DNA of 64,000 nucleotides. Source: Ulva prolifera (taxonomy: Eukaryota > Chlorophyta > Ulvophyceae > Ulvales > Ulvaceae). This document shows, in pieces, positions 46,881 to 57,900 of this stretch. Where the stretch lies: contig CM041198.1 in the NCBI GenBank assembly GCA_023078555.1, forward strand, positions 10,153,836 through 10,217,835, written 5' to 3'. The notes below the pieces were generated by a model. That model saw nothing but the letters and a program-made list of their open reading frames with translations, ran no database searches and was not told the DNA's origin. A program made the translations under genes and the position numbers. How positions within the stretch are numbered: position 1 is the stretch's first letter; every line of letters starts with the position of its first letter.

Positions 46881-49800
46881 CTACGTCTCCACTAGCTGGA
46901 GTTTATTACGAACTTCTAGCAAAGCAGGTCCGGGCAGCACTTTAGTAAACACATCTGCTAACTGATCGACAGTACCAACCCATGCTACCTTAAGTTCATC
47001 CATCTGGACATATTCCCGCACTCGCAAGTGCCGCACACGAATGTGCTTGGATCTGTCAGTGGACACAGCATTAACAGCCAAAATGTTGGCACTCTTATTG
47101 TCACCCCACAGAGTCGGCTTATGTGGGACGAGTTTCAAATCGAGAAGCAACTGCTTCACCCACATCAACTCGTTGGCTGTTGCACTCATCGCGATGAGCT
47201 CAGCCTCTGTTGTATCCCCAGCCACTATACTCTGCTTCTTCGAACGCCAGAGAACACAGTTCCCATGCACCCGAATAACCATACCAGACACGCTTTTCAG
47301 ATCAGCAGAGTTCGCAAAATCTGCATCTGAATAAGCCTCTAACAAACACCCGTGTCCCTCAGAGCCTATAAATTTTATTCCTAAGTTCTTTGTGGACTGC
47401 AGGTATCTCAGAACATGTTGCACGGCAGACCAATGTTCCTTTAGACTACTAGACATGTGCCGGGCCAGGGCATGTGCCACATAGCTCAGGTCAGGTCGTG
47501 TCACTCCTGCAATATACTGGATGCTTCCTACAGCACTCATAAACCTGGAATGCTCAGCAGCACTGGCTTTTTCCAGGTCAGGATGCTCTTTCGCACTCCT
47601 TAGTTGTTGCCGCGGCACTAAGGGAGTGGGAGACTTGCGACAGTCAGACATACTGTACTTTTCAAGCAAGTTTCGAATTTTGTTTCGTTGTGTCATGATG
47701 ATTGTTTTGGCCTTGCGATCACGCATGATCTCTGTGCCAAGTGCCCATGCAAGTTCACCTAAATCTCTGCCCTCAAATTTCGTGAGAATGATGTCGACAA
47801 GTTCTTGTAACCCCGCAGAGCTACTAAATATGAACAAGTCATCGACCCATAAGAAAATAAAGCAGCGACCAGATGTTCTGACATACAGTCCGGGATCACT
47901 TTGTGCGCACACAAATCCCATCTCAGCTAAGACCTTTATTAAAGCTTTATGCCACTCGCGAGCAGCTTGCTTCAGGCCATACAGGGTTTTATGCAATCTC
48001 CAGACACGTGCTGTCCCGTCAGTGAAGAACGGGGGCTGTTCAACGAACACTTCTTCTTCTAGCTCGCCATTCAGAAAAGCGCACTGAATGTCTATGTGCC
48101 TAATCTCTAAGTCTTCTTGAGCAGCAACTGACAGCAACACACGCAGTGTCGCATAACTACCGACAGGAGACCAAGTCTCAAAAAAGTCTACACCTTCTAC
48201 CTGAGAAAAACCACGAGCTACATATCGTGCCTTATACCGCTGAACCTCGCCAGCAGGCCCACGCTTGATCTTGAGCACCCATTTGCCCGAGATAGCCCGT
48301 TTGCCCGCAGGCAGATAGCACAACCCGAAGGTTCCGTGCTCACCTAGTGCATCTACCTCCTCCTGCATGGCACGCAGCCATGCATCCCTGTCAGCACTCG
48401 CGAGTGCTTCCTTCAAAGAAGGCATATCAGGGTCGGAGGCCTTCTGCTTCCTGGCGGCAGCTGCTCGGCGCGACCCACGACGCTGAACACTCTGCTGCTC
48501 ACCAGACTCCACATGCTGAGGCTTCAGGCCTGCACAGGACACTCCACAGTCAGCCGCGGCTGATGTGTCCTGATCACAAGCTGAAACATCAATAGCAGCT
48601 ACAACCGTCTCACTACTAGCAACGTCAGAGCCCGCAGGCTCATGCATTTGTACAGCTGCTACATCCGCAGCCAATGGAACAAGGCGTCTGCGTACAAGAG
48701 GATTGATTTTAATACGAGGTAAGGCAGCTGGAATGGCCCTCACCTCGTCAGGCAAATCAACCCCAACTGCGGCTGAGGGGTCCGGATCCTCTCCCCCTAA
48801 TTCGGACCCGGTCTCCACCTCATCTGGCTCATCCTCCCAGAAGGGCCTCGGCGCCTCAGCTCCTCGCAAGGGCTGAGCAACTGCCCCCGCGCCAGATGCT
48901 GAGGCCGCTGCCGAATTACTCCCAGAGCGGACCCGCTGAGCCTCCAGATTCTGATGAGCCGCAGCTCTTTCATCATCTGAGACGGTGTAGTCCATGCGCT
49001 GTTCGTCATCGTCGTCATAGATGCCACGACTGTCATCATCGGACGGATCCTCCATGTCGTCATCAGACGCACTGACAGACATTGGAATGGGGAACGCAAC
49101 TTCTACACCAGGGTCGTGCAACACAGCATTGCGCGTGACAACATACCGCGCGGTGCGAGAGGGCGTGGCGACAGGATGATGCACTTCGCCGTGAACACGA
49201 GGGGGGGCAGGGACGGCAGGATGAGCAGCAGCTCTGGACATTGCACGCGTGCGGTGCAAAGCTGCTCTGGCTATTTCCGGCGTTGCCCTAGCAGGGTCAC
49301 GTCGGATAATCTCCGCAGAGGAGCCAGCTCCAAATCGTGGAGAGTACGCAGTAGGATCAGGGTCAGGGTTGTCCTGCCGGAATGTCATTTCCATGACAGG
49401 GACCCTACCATGACCAGGGGGGGTGTGGAGCTGGTCACGCAGACGGCGCAACACTCCCCCATCATACGTGTGCTCTGCCGCGAAAGGAGGGACATCGGCG
49501 TCAGTCACACGCTCACCCTCATCGTCCCCCTCGAAGGCAACCGTATAGGAGTTCGCAAATTCCTTAGGTTCCCTCTTGTCCACAACGGCGGACGCATCGT
49601 ACTTGCGTACGTGCCGGATCATCTGATCCGCAGTGCACATCACCTGACGCACAACAAAAACCCTACCCCCAGGAACGTCCTGGGCGTACACACGCTGCAT
49701 GCTGGGGCCTAACCCAGCCCCGACCCAATATGCAGGCACACCCCGCGGGGACAACTTCCGCAGTTTGTCATCCCTAGGGTATGCATACACTTCAACCCCC

Positions 49801-52439
49801 CATGGACGCTGCTGCCGCAGCAGATCTTGGAACACCTCAACGGAGGTGTCTCTGAAAAAGGCCATATAAGGAATGATATCCTTATCACAAGACCGCACTA
49901 AAAACTCATCTAATTCTGTCGTCGCAAGCAACTTGTACTTGCGCTTTTCCTCATCCCTCAACTTATCGCGCTCGGCCTTTTTCATGCGCTTACCCTTCCC
50001 CAGGCTCTTCTCAGCTTCGTCAACATCCGCAGATGCGTTGACAGCATGCTGAGCTTTCAAGCCCTTGAGGATGCTCGCCAATTTGTCATGGTACAACGCC
50101 GACGACGGCGTGAGGTTGTGACCATGGACAACACTGGCGAGGCATTCAATCCACAGAAACAGAGGCAGGCCGCTCGCGAGCAGCACAGCACGGAGTGACT
50201 CGAAGGCCACTCCGATCCTCCTCTCGATCATGCCATTACAGCGATGAGCGGCTGTGGGGGTTAAGCGGTGAGTGATGCCACGACGCTGGAGGTAGAGCTT
50301 TAAGGCCGCGACCATAAACTCTCCCCCTTTGTCGGTGTGTAGGATGCGCACACCCGGTTCACCTGGCTTCACCACATTCACCCGAATGCGTTCGATAATA
50401 TAAGAGATCATGGCCGCAGCCTCACTCTTTTTGCGCAGACCTACCACGAAAGTATAACGGGTAAAGGCACACATCACAAACAAAACATATTTCACACCAC
50501 CAATTCCTACCGGAGAGACATGACCAGCTAAATCGGCATGCAGTTGCTCACCAGGCCACTTGGCCTGACCCATGAGCTCACGATCATTGGCAGAGAAGTT
50601 ACCCGCAGGCACCTTGCCAATTCTGCAGCCGTGACACCGATTCCCCAATGGCTCGGAATCGACATCCAAATTCAAATGACCATAAAATTCACTATTAGAT
50701 TGCATGCGTTTAAGGACCCAATTTGACTGGTGAAAAGACAAGTGTGCTAGAAAAGCAGGTTCCAGCAAGTATGCATCATGCGGGACCTCAGCTCCCCCAG
50801 CATTGGGTCGCTGCAGGTCAATGGCCGCGACCGCCACATGATGCCACTGCTGTTGATCCTCAACAACTGAGGTCGGACTGCTCTGGTTAGACCAGACTAC
50901 CCCCCTATTGACAGGCGCACCGACGAGAATGGGTTTGGTCTCTACTGCCATTTTGAACGCAAAGACAGGGTGACCATCCATATCTAGTTCCTGATATTTG
51001 GCATCGTCCTCTACGTCGGTAGCCATATCACCCAGACCAGGGACATACAACACATTCCTACGCGTGTCTAAGAACATCTGCTCGTGTCTAAGACCCATCG
51101 TGCTGAGCAGGTTGTACGGACATTCAGGAGCATAGTATACACCGGGAATTTCCACATCCAGTGGGTGCGTGTTCCCATGCTTGTCCACATAAGTACCCAG
51201 GTTCACCTGAATGGTTCCCCTACCCATGATAGAAAGCTGCCCTGGTCCCGCGAGATTGGCAACTTTCTGACACGGGCCGTACTCAGTGAACATTTCCCGA
51301 TTTCCTACTATATGCATGTCCGACCCACTATCAACAATGATGTTCCACGGCATGGACGCGTCCGGCTGTGGATACTTGGCAGGCATTTCAATAGTGCAAA
51401 CATCTCTGGCCGCAGCCTGTTTGCGTTGGGGGCAGTTCGCACGCAAATGTCCCTTCTTCTTGCAGAAGAAACAGGTCCTGGTCTCCTCGCGAGGAGCCTG
51501 GCCAGCTGCGAGAGCAGCGACCACAGGGCCGTCACCACGGTGCTGCTTGCGCCAGCCATGGTTTGGTTTGCCCGCGGGCGTACCAGACCTAGCCTGCAGC
51601 GACCGCTGTTGTTTGAGCAAATCAGCATGCTCAGTCAAACGGGCTATTATAACATGAGGGGAGGAGTGTTGAACTTCGCCGCGCACAGCGTTGAACTCCT
51701 CCCCCACCTCTAACAGTTTCAATCGAAGCCATCGCTGGCCCACATCGGCACCTAGTGCCTCCAGTTGAGTGTAAACACTCATCACCTCACCACAATATGT
51801 CGCGACATCTTTATTGTGTTGTGACAAAGAATTGAAACGACTCCACAGTCTATGGATCTCGGCTTCAGTGCTAGGTCTGTACTTGGCAGTCAAGTAAGAC
51901 CATGCTTCACACAAATGTGACATGCGATAGACAGTCGTCCTATCCGCGTCAGGCAAAGACATTAGGACCTGTGTCCTCGCCCTAGCGTGAACACGCTGTT
52001 CGTCCGCAGACGGTGCGTGCTGCAACAGATGATCTAACTCGAACTGACCTAACCACAAAAAGACTTTCTGTTCGTACGCAACGAAACTTTCAGTCTTGTA
52101 ATTCCAATCAGGCAATTTCCCTTTAGTCAAATCAGGTTCGCTACGCCCCCGAGATGCGCGCAGCGCCTCGGTTAACGTCTCGAGTGATATGAGTGACTCA
52201 GTGTGACCAGGATCGTCCACGACATGAGAGGAAAAAGGCACCTGCTGACTGCTCTGCCCAGTGCGGGAAGAGGGTCGTGGCCGGACAATTCGGCCGCCCC
52301 GGAGCAACATACCCGCAGGCTGTTCTCCGTCAGGGAGCTGCTGGTCAGCGTCCCTGTCGACGAGAGCCTGCTGGTCAGCATCGTCACGCCTCTCCTCGCG
52401 AGGAGAGTTGGCGTTGGAGTTGGCGTTCGAGAGAGACAT
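46881..52439 (-). CDS. Copia gag-pol polyprotein
   Basis: 1852 aa, single frame, minus strand. Order (approximate residues): gag with a CCHC zinc knuckle CFFCKKKGHLRANC (323-336); aspartic protease with IIVDSGSDMHIVG (~368); integrase with a zinc-binding GCRIGK region (~600), catalytic LHADLAGH (~631), ILHTDKGGEF (~700) and the Glu in GMIERRIGV (~738); reverse transcriptase with FLWVDDLFIF (~1531); RNase H with AYSDADFANS (~1705), TTEAELIAMS (~1741) and DNKSANILAV (~1783). The integrase-before-RT order defines the Ty1/copia superfamily. All catalytic positions appear intact. Acidic Ser/Asp-rich stretches (about 1120-1300) separate integrase and RT. The start is the first Met in the frame, about 300 bp inside the 5' LTR. 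Confidence 0.95.
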   Translation of the reverse strand: MSLSNANSNANSPREERRDDADQQALVDRDADQQLPDGEQPAGMLLRGGRIVRPRPSSRTGQSSQQVPFSSHVVDDPGHTESLISLETLTEALRASRGRSEPDLTKGKLPDWNYKTESFVAYEQKVFLWLGQFELDHLLQHAPSADEQRVHARARTQVLMSLPDADRTTVYRMSHLCEAWSYLTAKYRPSTEAEIHRLWSRFNSLSQHNKDVATYCGEVMSVYTQLEALGADVGQRWLRLKLLEVGEEFNAVRGEVQHSSPHVIIARLTEHADLLKQQRSLQARSGTPAGKPNHGWRKQHRGDGPVVAALAAGQAPREETRTCFFCKKKGHLRANCPQRKQAAARDVCTIEMPAKYPQPDASMPWNIIVDSGSDMHIVGNREMFTEYGPCQKVANLAGPGQLSIMGRGTIQVNLGTYVDKHGNTHPLDVEIPGVYYAPECPYNLLSTMGLRHEQMFLDTRRNVLYVPGLGDMATDVEDDAKYQELDMDGHPVFAFKMAVETKPILVGAPVNRGVVWSNQSSPTSVVEDQQQWHHVAVAAIDLQRPNAGGAEVPHDAYLLEPAFLAHLSFHQSNWVLKRMQSNSEFYGHLNLDVDSEPLGNRCHGCRIGKVPAGNFSANDRELMGQAKWPGEQLHADLAGHVSPVGIGGVKYVLFVMCAFTRYTFVVGLRKKSEAAAMISYIIERIRVNVVKPGEPGVRILHTDKGGEFMVAALKLYLQRRGITHRLTPTAAHRCNGMIERRIGVAFESLRAVLLASGLPLFLWIECLASVVHGHNLTPSSALYHDKLASILKGLKAQHAVNASADVDEAEKSLGKGKRMKKAERDKLRDEEKRKYKLLATTELDEFLVRSCDKDIIPYMAFFRDTSVEVFQDLLRQQRPWGVEVYAYPRDDKLRKLSPRGVPAYWVGAGLGPSMQRVYAQDVPGGRVFVVRQVMCTADQMIRHVRKYDASAVVDKREPKEFANSYTVAFEGDDEGERVTDADVPPFAAEHTYDGGVLRRLRDQLHTPPGHGRVPVMEMTFRQDNPDPDPTAYSPRFGAGSSAEIIRRDPARATPEIARAALHRTRAMSRAAAHPAVPAPPRVHGEVHHPVATPSRTARYVVTRNAVLHDPGVEVAFPIPMSVSASDDDMEDPSDDDSRGIYDDDDEQRMDYTVSDDERAAAHQNLEAQRVRSGSNSAAASASGAGAVAQPLRGAEAPRPFWEDEPDEVETGSELGGEDPDPSAAVGVDLPDEVRAIPAALPRIKINPLVRRRLVPLAADVAAVQMHEPAGSDVASSETVVAAIDVSACDQDTSAAADCGVSCAGLKPQHVESGEQQSVQRRGSRRAAAARKQKASDPDMPSLKEALASADRDAWLRAMQEEVDALGEHGTFGLCYLPAGKRAISGKWVLKIKRGPAGEVQRYKARYVARGFSQVEGVDFFETWSPVGSYATLRVLLSVAAQEDLEIRHIDIQCAFLNGELEEEVFVEQPPFFTDGTARVWRLHKTLYGLKQAAREWHKALIKVLAEMGFVCAQSDPGLYVRTSGRCFIFLWVDDLFIFSSSAGLQELVDIILTKFEGRDLGELAWALGTEIMRDRKAKTIIMTQRNKIRNLLEKYSMSDCRKSPTPLVPRQQLRSAKEHPDLEKASAAEHSRFMSAVGSIQYIAGVTRPDLSYVAHALARHMSSSLKEHWSAVQHVLRYLQSTKNLGIKFIGSEGHGCLLEAYSDADFANSADLKSVSGMVIRVHGNCVLWRSKKQSIVAGDTTEAELIAMSATANELMWVKQLLLDLKLVPHKPTLWGDNKSANILAVNAVSTDRSKHIRVRHLRVREYVQMDELKVAWVGTVDQLADVFTKVLPGPALLEVRNKLQLVET

Positions 52440-52745
52440 CCTGCATCAGGACAGATGGTTGTGTGTCGCGCGCAGCAACTAACCAGTGGGATTGCTCGCA
52501 AGCAAACAGGTTGAGAGAACAAGCGAACGCGTTCGCTTTTCTCAGCGCTTATCATTAAAACAAGCTTCTCGAATTGTGTCTAACAACAATATACTACGAG
52601 AGAGCTAAATGATGCCTGCGCTTTTGACCGCAGTCTGAGCGCCGGCAGAACAGTGGAATGCCCGCCGTGTCTGCGCGCAGACATTGGCCGACGGCTTTCC
52701 TGAACAAGACCATAAACAGACATTACGCTAACTTCATCGATACCA

Positions 52746-53101
52746 TGTCAGAAAAGCTATCATTCGTGCAGGTCAGGACGCGCAGTCCTTGTTCAGGTCA
52801 GGTCAGTACAGCCAGCATCTCATACCTGCTGCGCACAGAGGTAGAACCGAGAGATGCTTAAAGGGAAGTGCTAGTACCGTGAAACAGTAAAGAGAATGGT
52901 TACAGATCTCAGTGTGCACATGCTTATATGCACACTGAACACTCAACACTCAAGGTTACGGCGGGAAACCCTCGCACGATCTCTCTCACTACATCGAGAC
53001 GATCCTCGCTGGCGGCTTACCCCTACACTGGATCCGCGGATCGTTCGTGCATGGGTGCACCTGTCACCACACTGCTGCCCGCAGGCTCATGCATTGTGAC
53101 A
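52746..53101 (-). repeat. 5' LTR of the copia element
   Basis: 356 bp, same sequence as 46508-46863 by eye. It should carry the promoter for the element on the minus strand. Confidence 0.93.
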
Positions 53102-53677
53102 ACAGCTACATGTGCATAACTCCACATGCCCATAAAGTGCCACCAGCATTCCTCAGCATGTATAATCTTACATACCTATCCCATGTGTCATGCCACCTTA
53201 TATATATGCCACAGCCTTTTGGCAGTGCGAAGTGCCAGCGCAGTGCGTGCCCCATCATGCATGCGTCGCATGCATACCCCCGGACGGCGCTTGCGCACGC
53301 CAAGGGTGCAGCGTCAACGACCATGCCAGCCAGTCTACGTCTGTGTCTCCATGCAGCACCATCCTGCTGTATTGGATTGACAGAGGATGATACATACCAA
53401 ATCCCAATGCCCGCAGAAGATCGCCAGATCTCGCGGGATGCTGCACCCTGATCCATACAGAGATCAACGAGCAGCGCGATTCCACAGTTCCAAAGAGCTA
53501 TCAGTAGCGAGGACAGCACAAAGCAGGGATGGGCCTGGGCACATATATTCCAAGTGTTTTGCTGTGATCGACACAATTACCTTTGGTCGATTGGGGCGCG
53601 TCTGGTCCAGTCATTCCGTTGTGTGCTGCATTGTTACCCGTGTCGTTCTCTCCTGTCGTTTCTGTACGCTCGCTAGG
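53102..53677. other. Flank of copia insertion, nothing recognised
   Basis: Overlapping frames of 60-156 codons on both strands without domains. Begins with the ACAGC target duplication. Confidence 0.4.
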
Positions 53678-53685
53678 GTGCCCAG

Positions 53686-54569
53686 CAGTGCTCTACAGAC
53701 CGATCGGTTTCCCGACAAAAATTGAAAAAAAGGCGAAAAAACCGATGGCCAGCGAAGCGAGCCATCGGTTTTCCCGTCAAGCCACGGGGGGCTGGCGGGC
53801 GAAGCCCGCCGGCCGCCACCGAGGCATGGCGGGAACCCCGACAGAATTCCGACAGCTCGGCGGGCCTGGTCAAGACTCGGGAGTCCCGACAGCTTGTCGG
53901 GCCTGGTCCGGCCAGAAGAACACTAAACGGAATGAACTATTGCTGACATCGGTGTTACCTGTTGCTTGAGTGTTGCGAGAATGACCTTGCATAACTTCGG
54001 GTTTACCGGCCGAGTGCCCAAGCGCACAGCTGATCATGATAATCATGATAATGCTTCATCATCAGCTGACAAAGACAGGAACGAAGCCAGTTGTTCGAAA
54101 AGAGTAGCTGCGGATGGCTCTGTCGTTCGGTAAAGGTTGTCTGATACCAAAGTGCACGCACGCCAGCTTCAGTTTCCATGGGTGGAATACGAAGTACGAT
54201 CACAAATTAGTGAACGGGAGAAGACAAAAACGCAGGCGTGGTCAACAATTCTCACCAGTGGCACTGTACGATATGTGACTCTTGTAAGAACAGCGACTTT
54301 ACGAAGTACAAGTTCAAAGATGCGCACAAAGATGCGCACAGAGCTGTGCCGCACCCATTCTTCAATTGATTAGACTTCGTGCAATAATCAGTTGGCAAAT
54401 GCTGTAATGCAAATGACCCCGTAATTTGGTTTGAACATCCCCGACAGATTGCCACAGCGTTGGCGGGAAACCCCGACATCTACCGACCGTCTTGGAGGGG
54501 GCAGCCCGACCAAAACAAGGGTTTGGCATCGGTTTTCCCACCAAGAAAAAACCCAACTGTAGAGCACTG
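53686..54569. mobile_element. hAT-like non-autonomous transposon (884 bp)
   Basis: Terminal inverted repeats CAGTGCTCTACAG (53686-53698) and CTGTAGAGCACTG (54557-54569) are perfect. They are flanked by the 8-bp direct repeat GTGCCCAG at 53678-53685 and 54570-54577. An 8-bp duplication and a CAGTG start are typical of the hAT superfamily (Buster-like branch). The interior has no transposase. It contains many short palindromic motifs such as GCGAAGCGAGC, GGCGAAGCC and CCCGACAG/CTGTCGGG, concentrated near both ends. Confidence 0.85.
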
Positions 54570-54599
54570 GTGCCCAGCTCCCTGCGCTACCCGACTAGT

Positions 54600-54860
54600 C
54601 AACATGTACGAGCATGTACCACAGCTCGGCCGGTGATACCAGCCAAAGCTTGAAGCCCCGCACGGAGCACAAGCTTAAGAGCATTCCCCTTGCACAACGC
54701 CACACTCACCGGCGCAAAGCATTCGTCACAAACAAAGCACGTACGGTTCACTTTAAGCTTACCACACCGAGACGCAACCTCCGCCAGCCGATTCAAGGTA
54801 GGCTGTCCCAAGCGACCATGCGTCTCATGCGATAACGGCACAAAACTGTCTGTACGCAAG
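54600..54860 (-). mobile_element. LINE-like fragment of the second family (copy F)
   Basis: Minus-strand remnants SFVPLSHETHGRLGQPTLNR and LAEVASRCG, then FAPVSVALCKGNALKLVLRA, colinear with copy E. It starts 30 nt after the hAT-like element and lacks the region upstream of the SHETHGR block. Dead fragment. Confidence 0.65.
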
Positions 54861-54935
54861 CACAAGTTAACAATTGACGTCAATTGACGTCTCGGCGGGG
54901 CGCAAGCATGTTAGCGTCCCACAAACTCCTTCGAA

Positions 54936-57900
54936 TACAAGAACGACTTTCACCCGTGACATGTCACGGGCTGTCGATCTCGCCCGAGACATTGTCACGG
55001 GTGTGCAATTACGGGCTTGCGGCTCGCACCTTTGCCGGTGGCTGCCCGTTACAAGCTGGCGTGTGTGTATCGGGTGCGTTGTCGTGGGCGGTCGGCCATC
55101 GCCCGCCCGAGACAGCGGACTGCAGCAGTTTCGGGTGACTGGGTCTGAAAGCTGCTTGGAAGCCTGTTTGTGTTCGAATGCTCTTTGCAGGACGCTTGCG
55201 CAATGTGGCCATTACTGCGCGCGCTGAACGACTAAACTATCGTGGTGCTATCTACGCGACAACTGCATCGAATTTCAACGTCCAACTTCCAGCCAACCGA
55301 TTGTACATATCAAGCAACAGGTGGTGTGTTGGCTGCAGAGGTGAGGCAGCTGAAAGCACACAGGTTCAGCGTTCTAATGTCTTCGTAAACTGGATTTGGA
55401 GTATTCTCAGCCAGGCATTACTCAATAAGAACGGATCACGCTGGCAGCATAACGTATTGCCTTGCTCCGCGGGACGCCGCATTCGGGAGCCTAGCATACG
55501 CCTGAATGTGCCGTTTGTGAATCTGCGAACTTATCACCAATGACGCCAGCCTGACTTCGGAGTTGATTAGACAGGAGTGCGGAAGCACTCGTAAATGTTC
55601 ACCAGATGACAGACATTTGTTACCACTGCAAGAGTTACGAGTGTGTGTCAACACTCTGAGACAGTACAGGCGCCCCTGCACTGGATTTGATACTGCATAG
55701 CACTCCGCAATCATCATACATATATCGAGGTTGCCGATCTGAGCTACGCGTTGACAGGATGTCTAGTCGGTCTCAACATATAGCCGTTCGTCCCGCAAGG
55801 CCTTGTCGCCACAAGTAGAAGCGAACATGTCGCCTGCACATTATATTGGAGATATACCTCACATTGGGGGAGTAGAAGTTATGTTGACAGGTGGAAGTTT
55901 ATGATGTGATGTGGCCTGCAAATGTTTGGAGGCTGCGTGCAGACGTCCGTTCACGCTGCAATCGTACTGCAACTTCCCGAACCGCGAATAGTCTAGCCAA
56001 CACGATGTCGGTGTCTACCAACAGAAAATGTGTACTGCTGAGCAGCTGTCTCTGTCGTCGCTTAAAATATTTCATTTTTGTTGCGGAGTAGTGTCGCAGC
56101 GATCATCGGCGACTTCAGCTTCAGCAGGGCAACACGCAGATCGATGTGCAGGCCTCCCCATTTGACATCGTCTGCATGCTGTCTTTTGGAAGAGGTGTGT
56201 CTGGGGGGTGCGGCGGTTGCCTTGTCGTTTTCATTGCACTGGTCCTGGTCAACTGCGCCCATGGCAGCAGCGTCTTTGCGTTTTACGGTCTGACAAAGGT
56301 CGCAAATAGATCAGGCTACATCTGTCAGCATCAAGTCAGTCAATGTGCAGGGGGGGCAAGCACACAGATTGAACCTTCCGTTCAAGACACTTCAGCACTG
56401 CAGTTGCTGATGCTGTAGCATATATCTCGAAATGATGTCTCGATATGTGCTTTCACATCAACAGCAGACCTCGCAACTGCCTCAGAGATGCCGGAACATG
56501 CACGAGTATGATCACCTAGCCAGATTTATGAGCAAGACTTGCAGTCATGCATACCGATTCATCCAGGTAAACCCATGATTGATCAGCTTCTGCCTCACCA
56601 CAACAGAGCCTGAGACAAAGCCCAAGCCTACAGTAGATCTGCCACACGAGGCATGCTTCTACAAAGGTGCTGATTTGTGCACATTCAACAGGTTTGACAC
56701 CTGAGCCTGACATTGCGTGGCAATTTCGACACATGAGCATGATTTCAGGGCTAGGAGCAGATTGTTACAGCAGTTGTGCTGCTTGTGGCAATTGAGAGGG
56801 CTGCAGATTCGCAAATGCAGCCAACACTGACCTGCCACAAGAAGCACAAGGTGGGCACTGTTCTTCTCTGTGCTGTCAGTGTCTGTGCACGAAGATGAGC
56901 ATGCTAGACTGCTGTGCTGGCTGCTTCGCCTCTGAAGTTGTCCCAATTGCAGGCAACAGCTAGAAACGGCACAACAGCATAGAGTCCTGACACTAACGAG
57001 CAAATCCACTATGACTCACAGAAGTCAAGGAAGTCAAGCAGAAGTCAAGTAGAGGACGGAATCGAGTCTCCCAACAGTGTTTGTGCCGGATGCACGCTCA
57101 AAGGCGCCCGGTCTGCACTGCCGGGCGTAGGAGCCAGGCTGCAGCTTATGCTTAAGGAGATGTGACCTGGCCAGCCCAGTGGTTTCGTGGGAGTAGGGAC
57201 GACATGATGTCAGCGCTGGCGGTCTAGCGCTGGTACCGAGCATGCGTGAATGTGGCTGGGCACGCCATGGACAATCGAATGTGATTTACAATACTGTAAT
57301 ATGTTACTTGCTTATTGATGGCGTCGCATCGCTGCGCATGCGCTGGTACTGGCCTGGCGGTAGTGCACCCGTGACACGCGTCGCCCGTTACACAACGCGA
57401 TTACAGGTTGACGTGCCCGTAACAGCTTATCACGGGGAGGCGTCAACCAATGTACGCGCGCGGAACGATGCATTCCGATAGACGAGTCAACTATATGTTG
57501 AATGAGTGCACCGAGTGAGCTTGTTTCCAGGTCTGGGATGCCCCAGGCATCGACCAGGCGCGGTTCTCGAGTGAGCAGAGTAGCTACTCACAGATGTAAA
57601 ATCAGGTCCACCAGAGCCCCAGTACAGCCATACCGAGCCTGAAAGTAAGCACGGCATCTGTAAACCAATATCCCCCTGGGTCGAGCCTCGAGGCCAAGCC
57701 GCATCGAAAATGGAGCCTGGCCGGCACACCTACTTACGCACCTGATCGTCGCAGGTGACACTATTAACATGCAGGCAGATCGCCGGAATTATAACCTTGA
57801 TACAGACGTTGGTGAATGTGAACAATCGGGGCCGCATCAACGACCCAGCTGTATTGCAAACGAACCACATAGATATTGGCGAGCAGGCCTCAACTGGACG

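Larger units (their letters stand above)
46508..53101 (-). mobile_element. Complete Ty1/copia LTR retrotransposon
   Basis: 6594 bp on the minus strand. LTRs 46508-46863 and 52746-53101 are both 356 bp, start TGTCAG and end GTGACA, and look identical on reading. Target duplication ACAGC is at 46503-46507 and 53102-53106. Directly inside the 5' LTR (minus sense) is a primer-binding site TGGTATCGATG, matching the start of the TGGTATC initiator-Met tRNA PBS common in copia elements. A purine-rich tract (ATGGGGGAG) abuts the 3' LTR. One uninterrupted polyprotein lies between them. Equal LTRs, intact duplication and an intact ORF all point to a recent, possibly still active insertion. Confidence 0.96.

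Noticed and set aside
51084-51713. 209-codon plus-strand frame inside the copia element
   Set aside because: Antisense shadow of the gag-pol gene; the same applies to other plus-strand frames at 47.0-52.5 kb.
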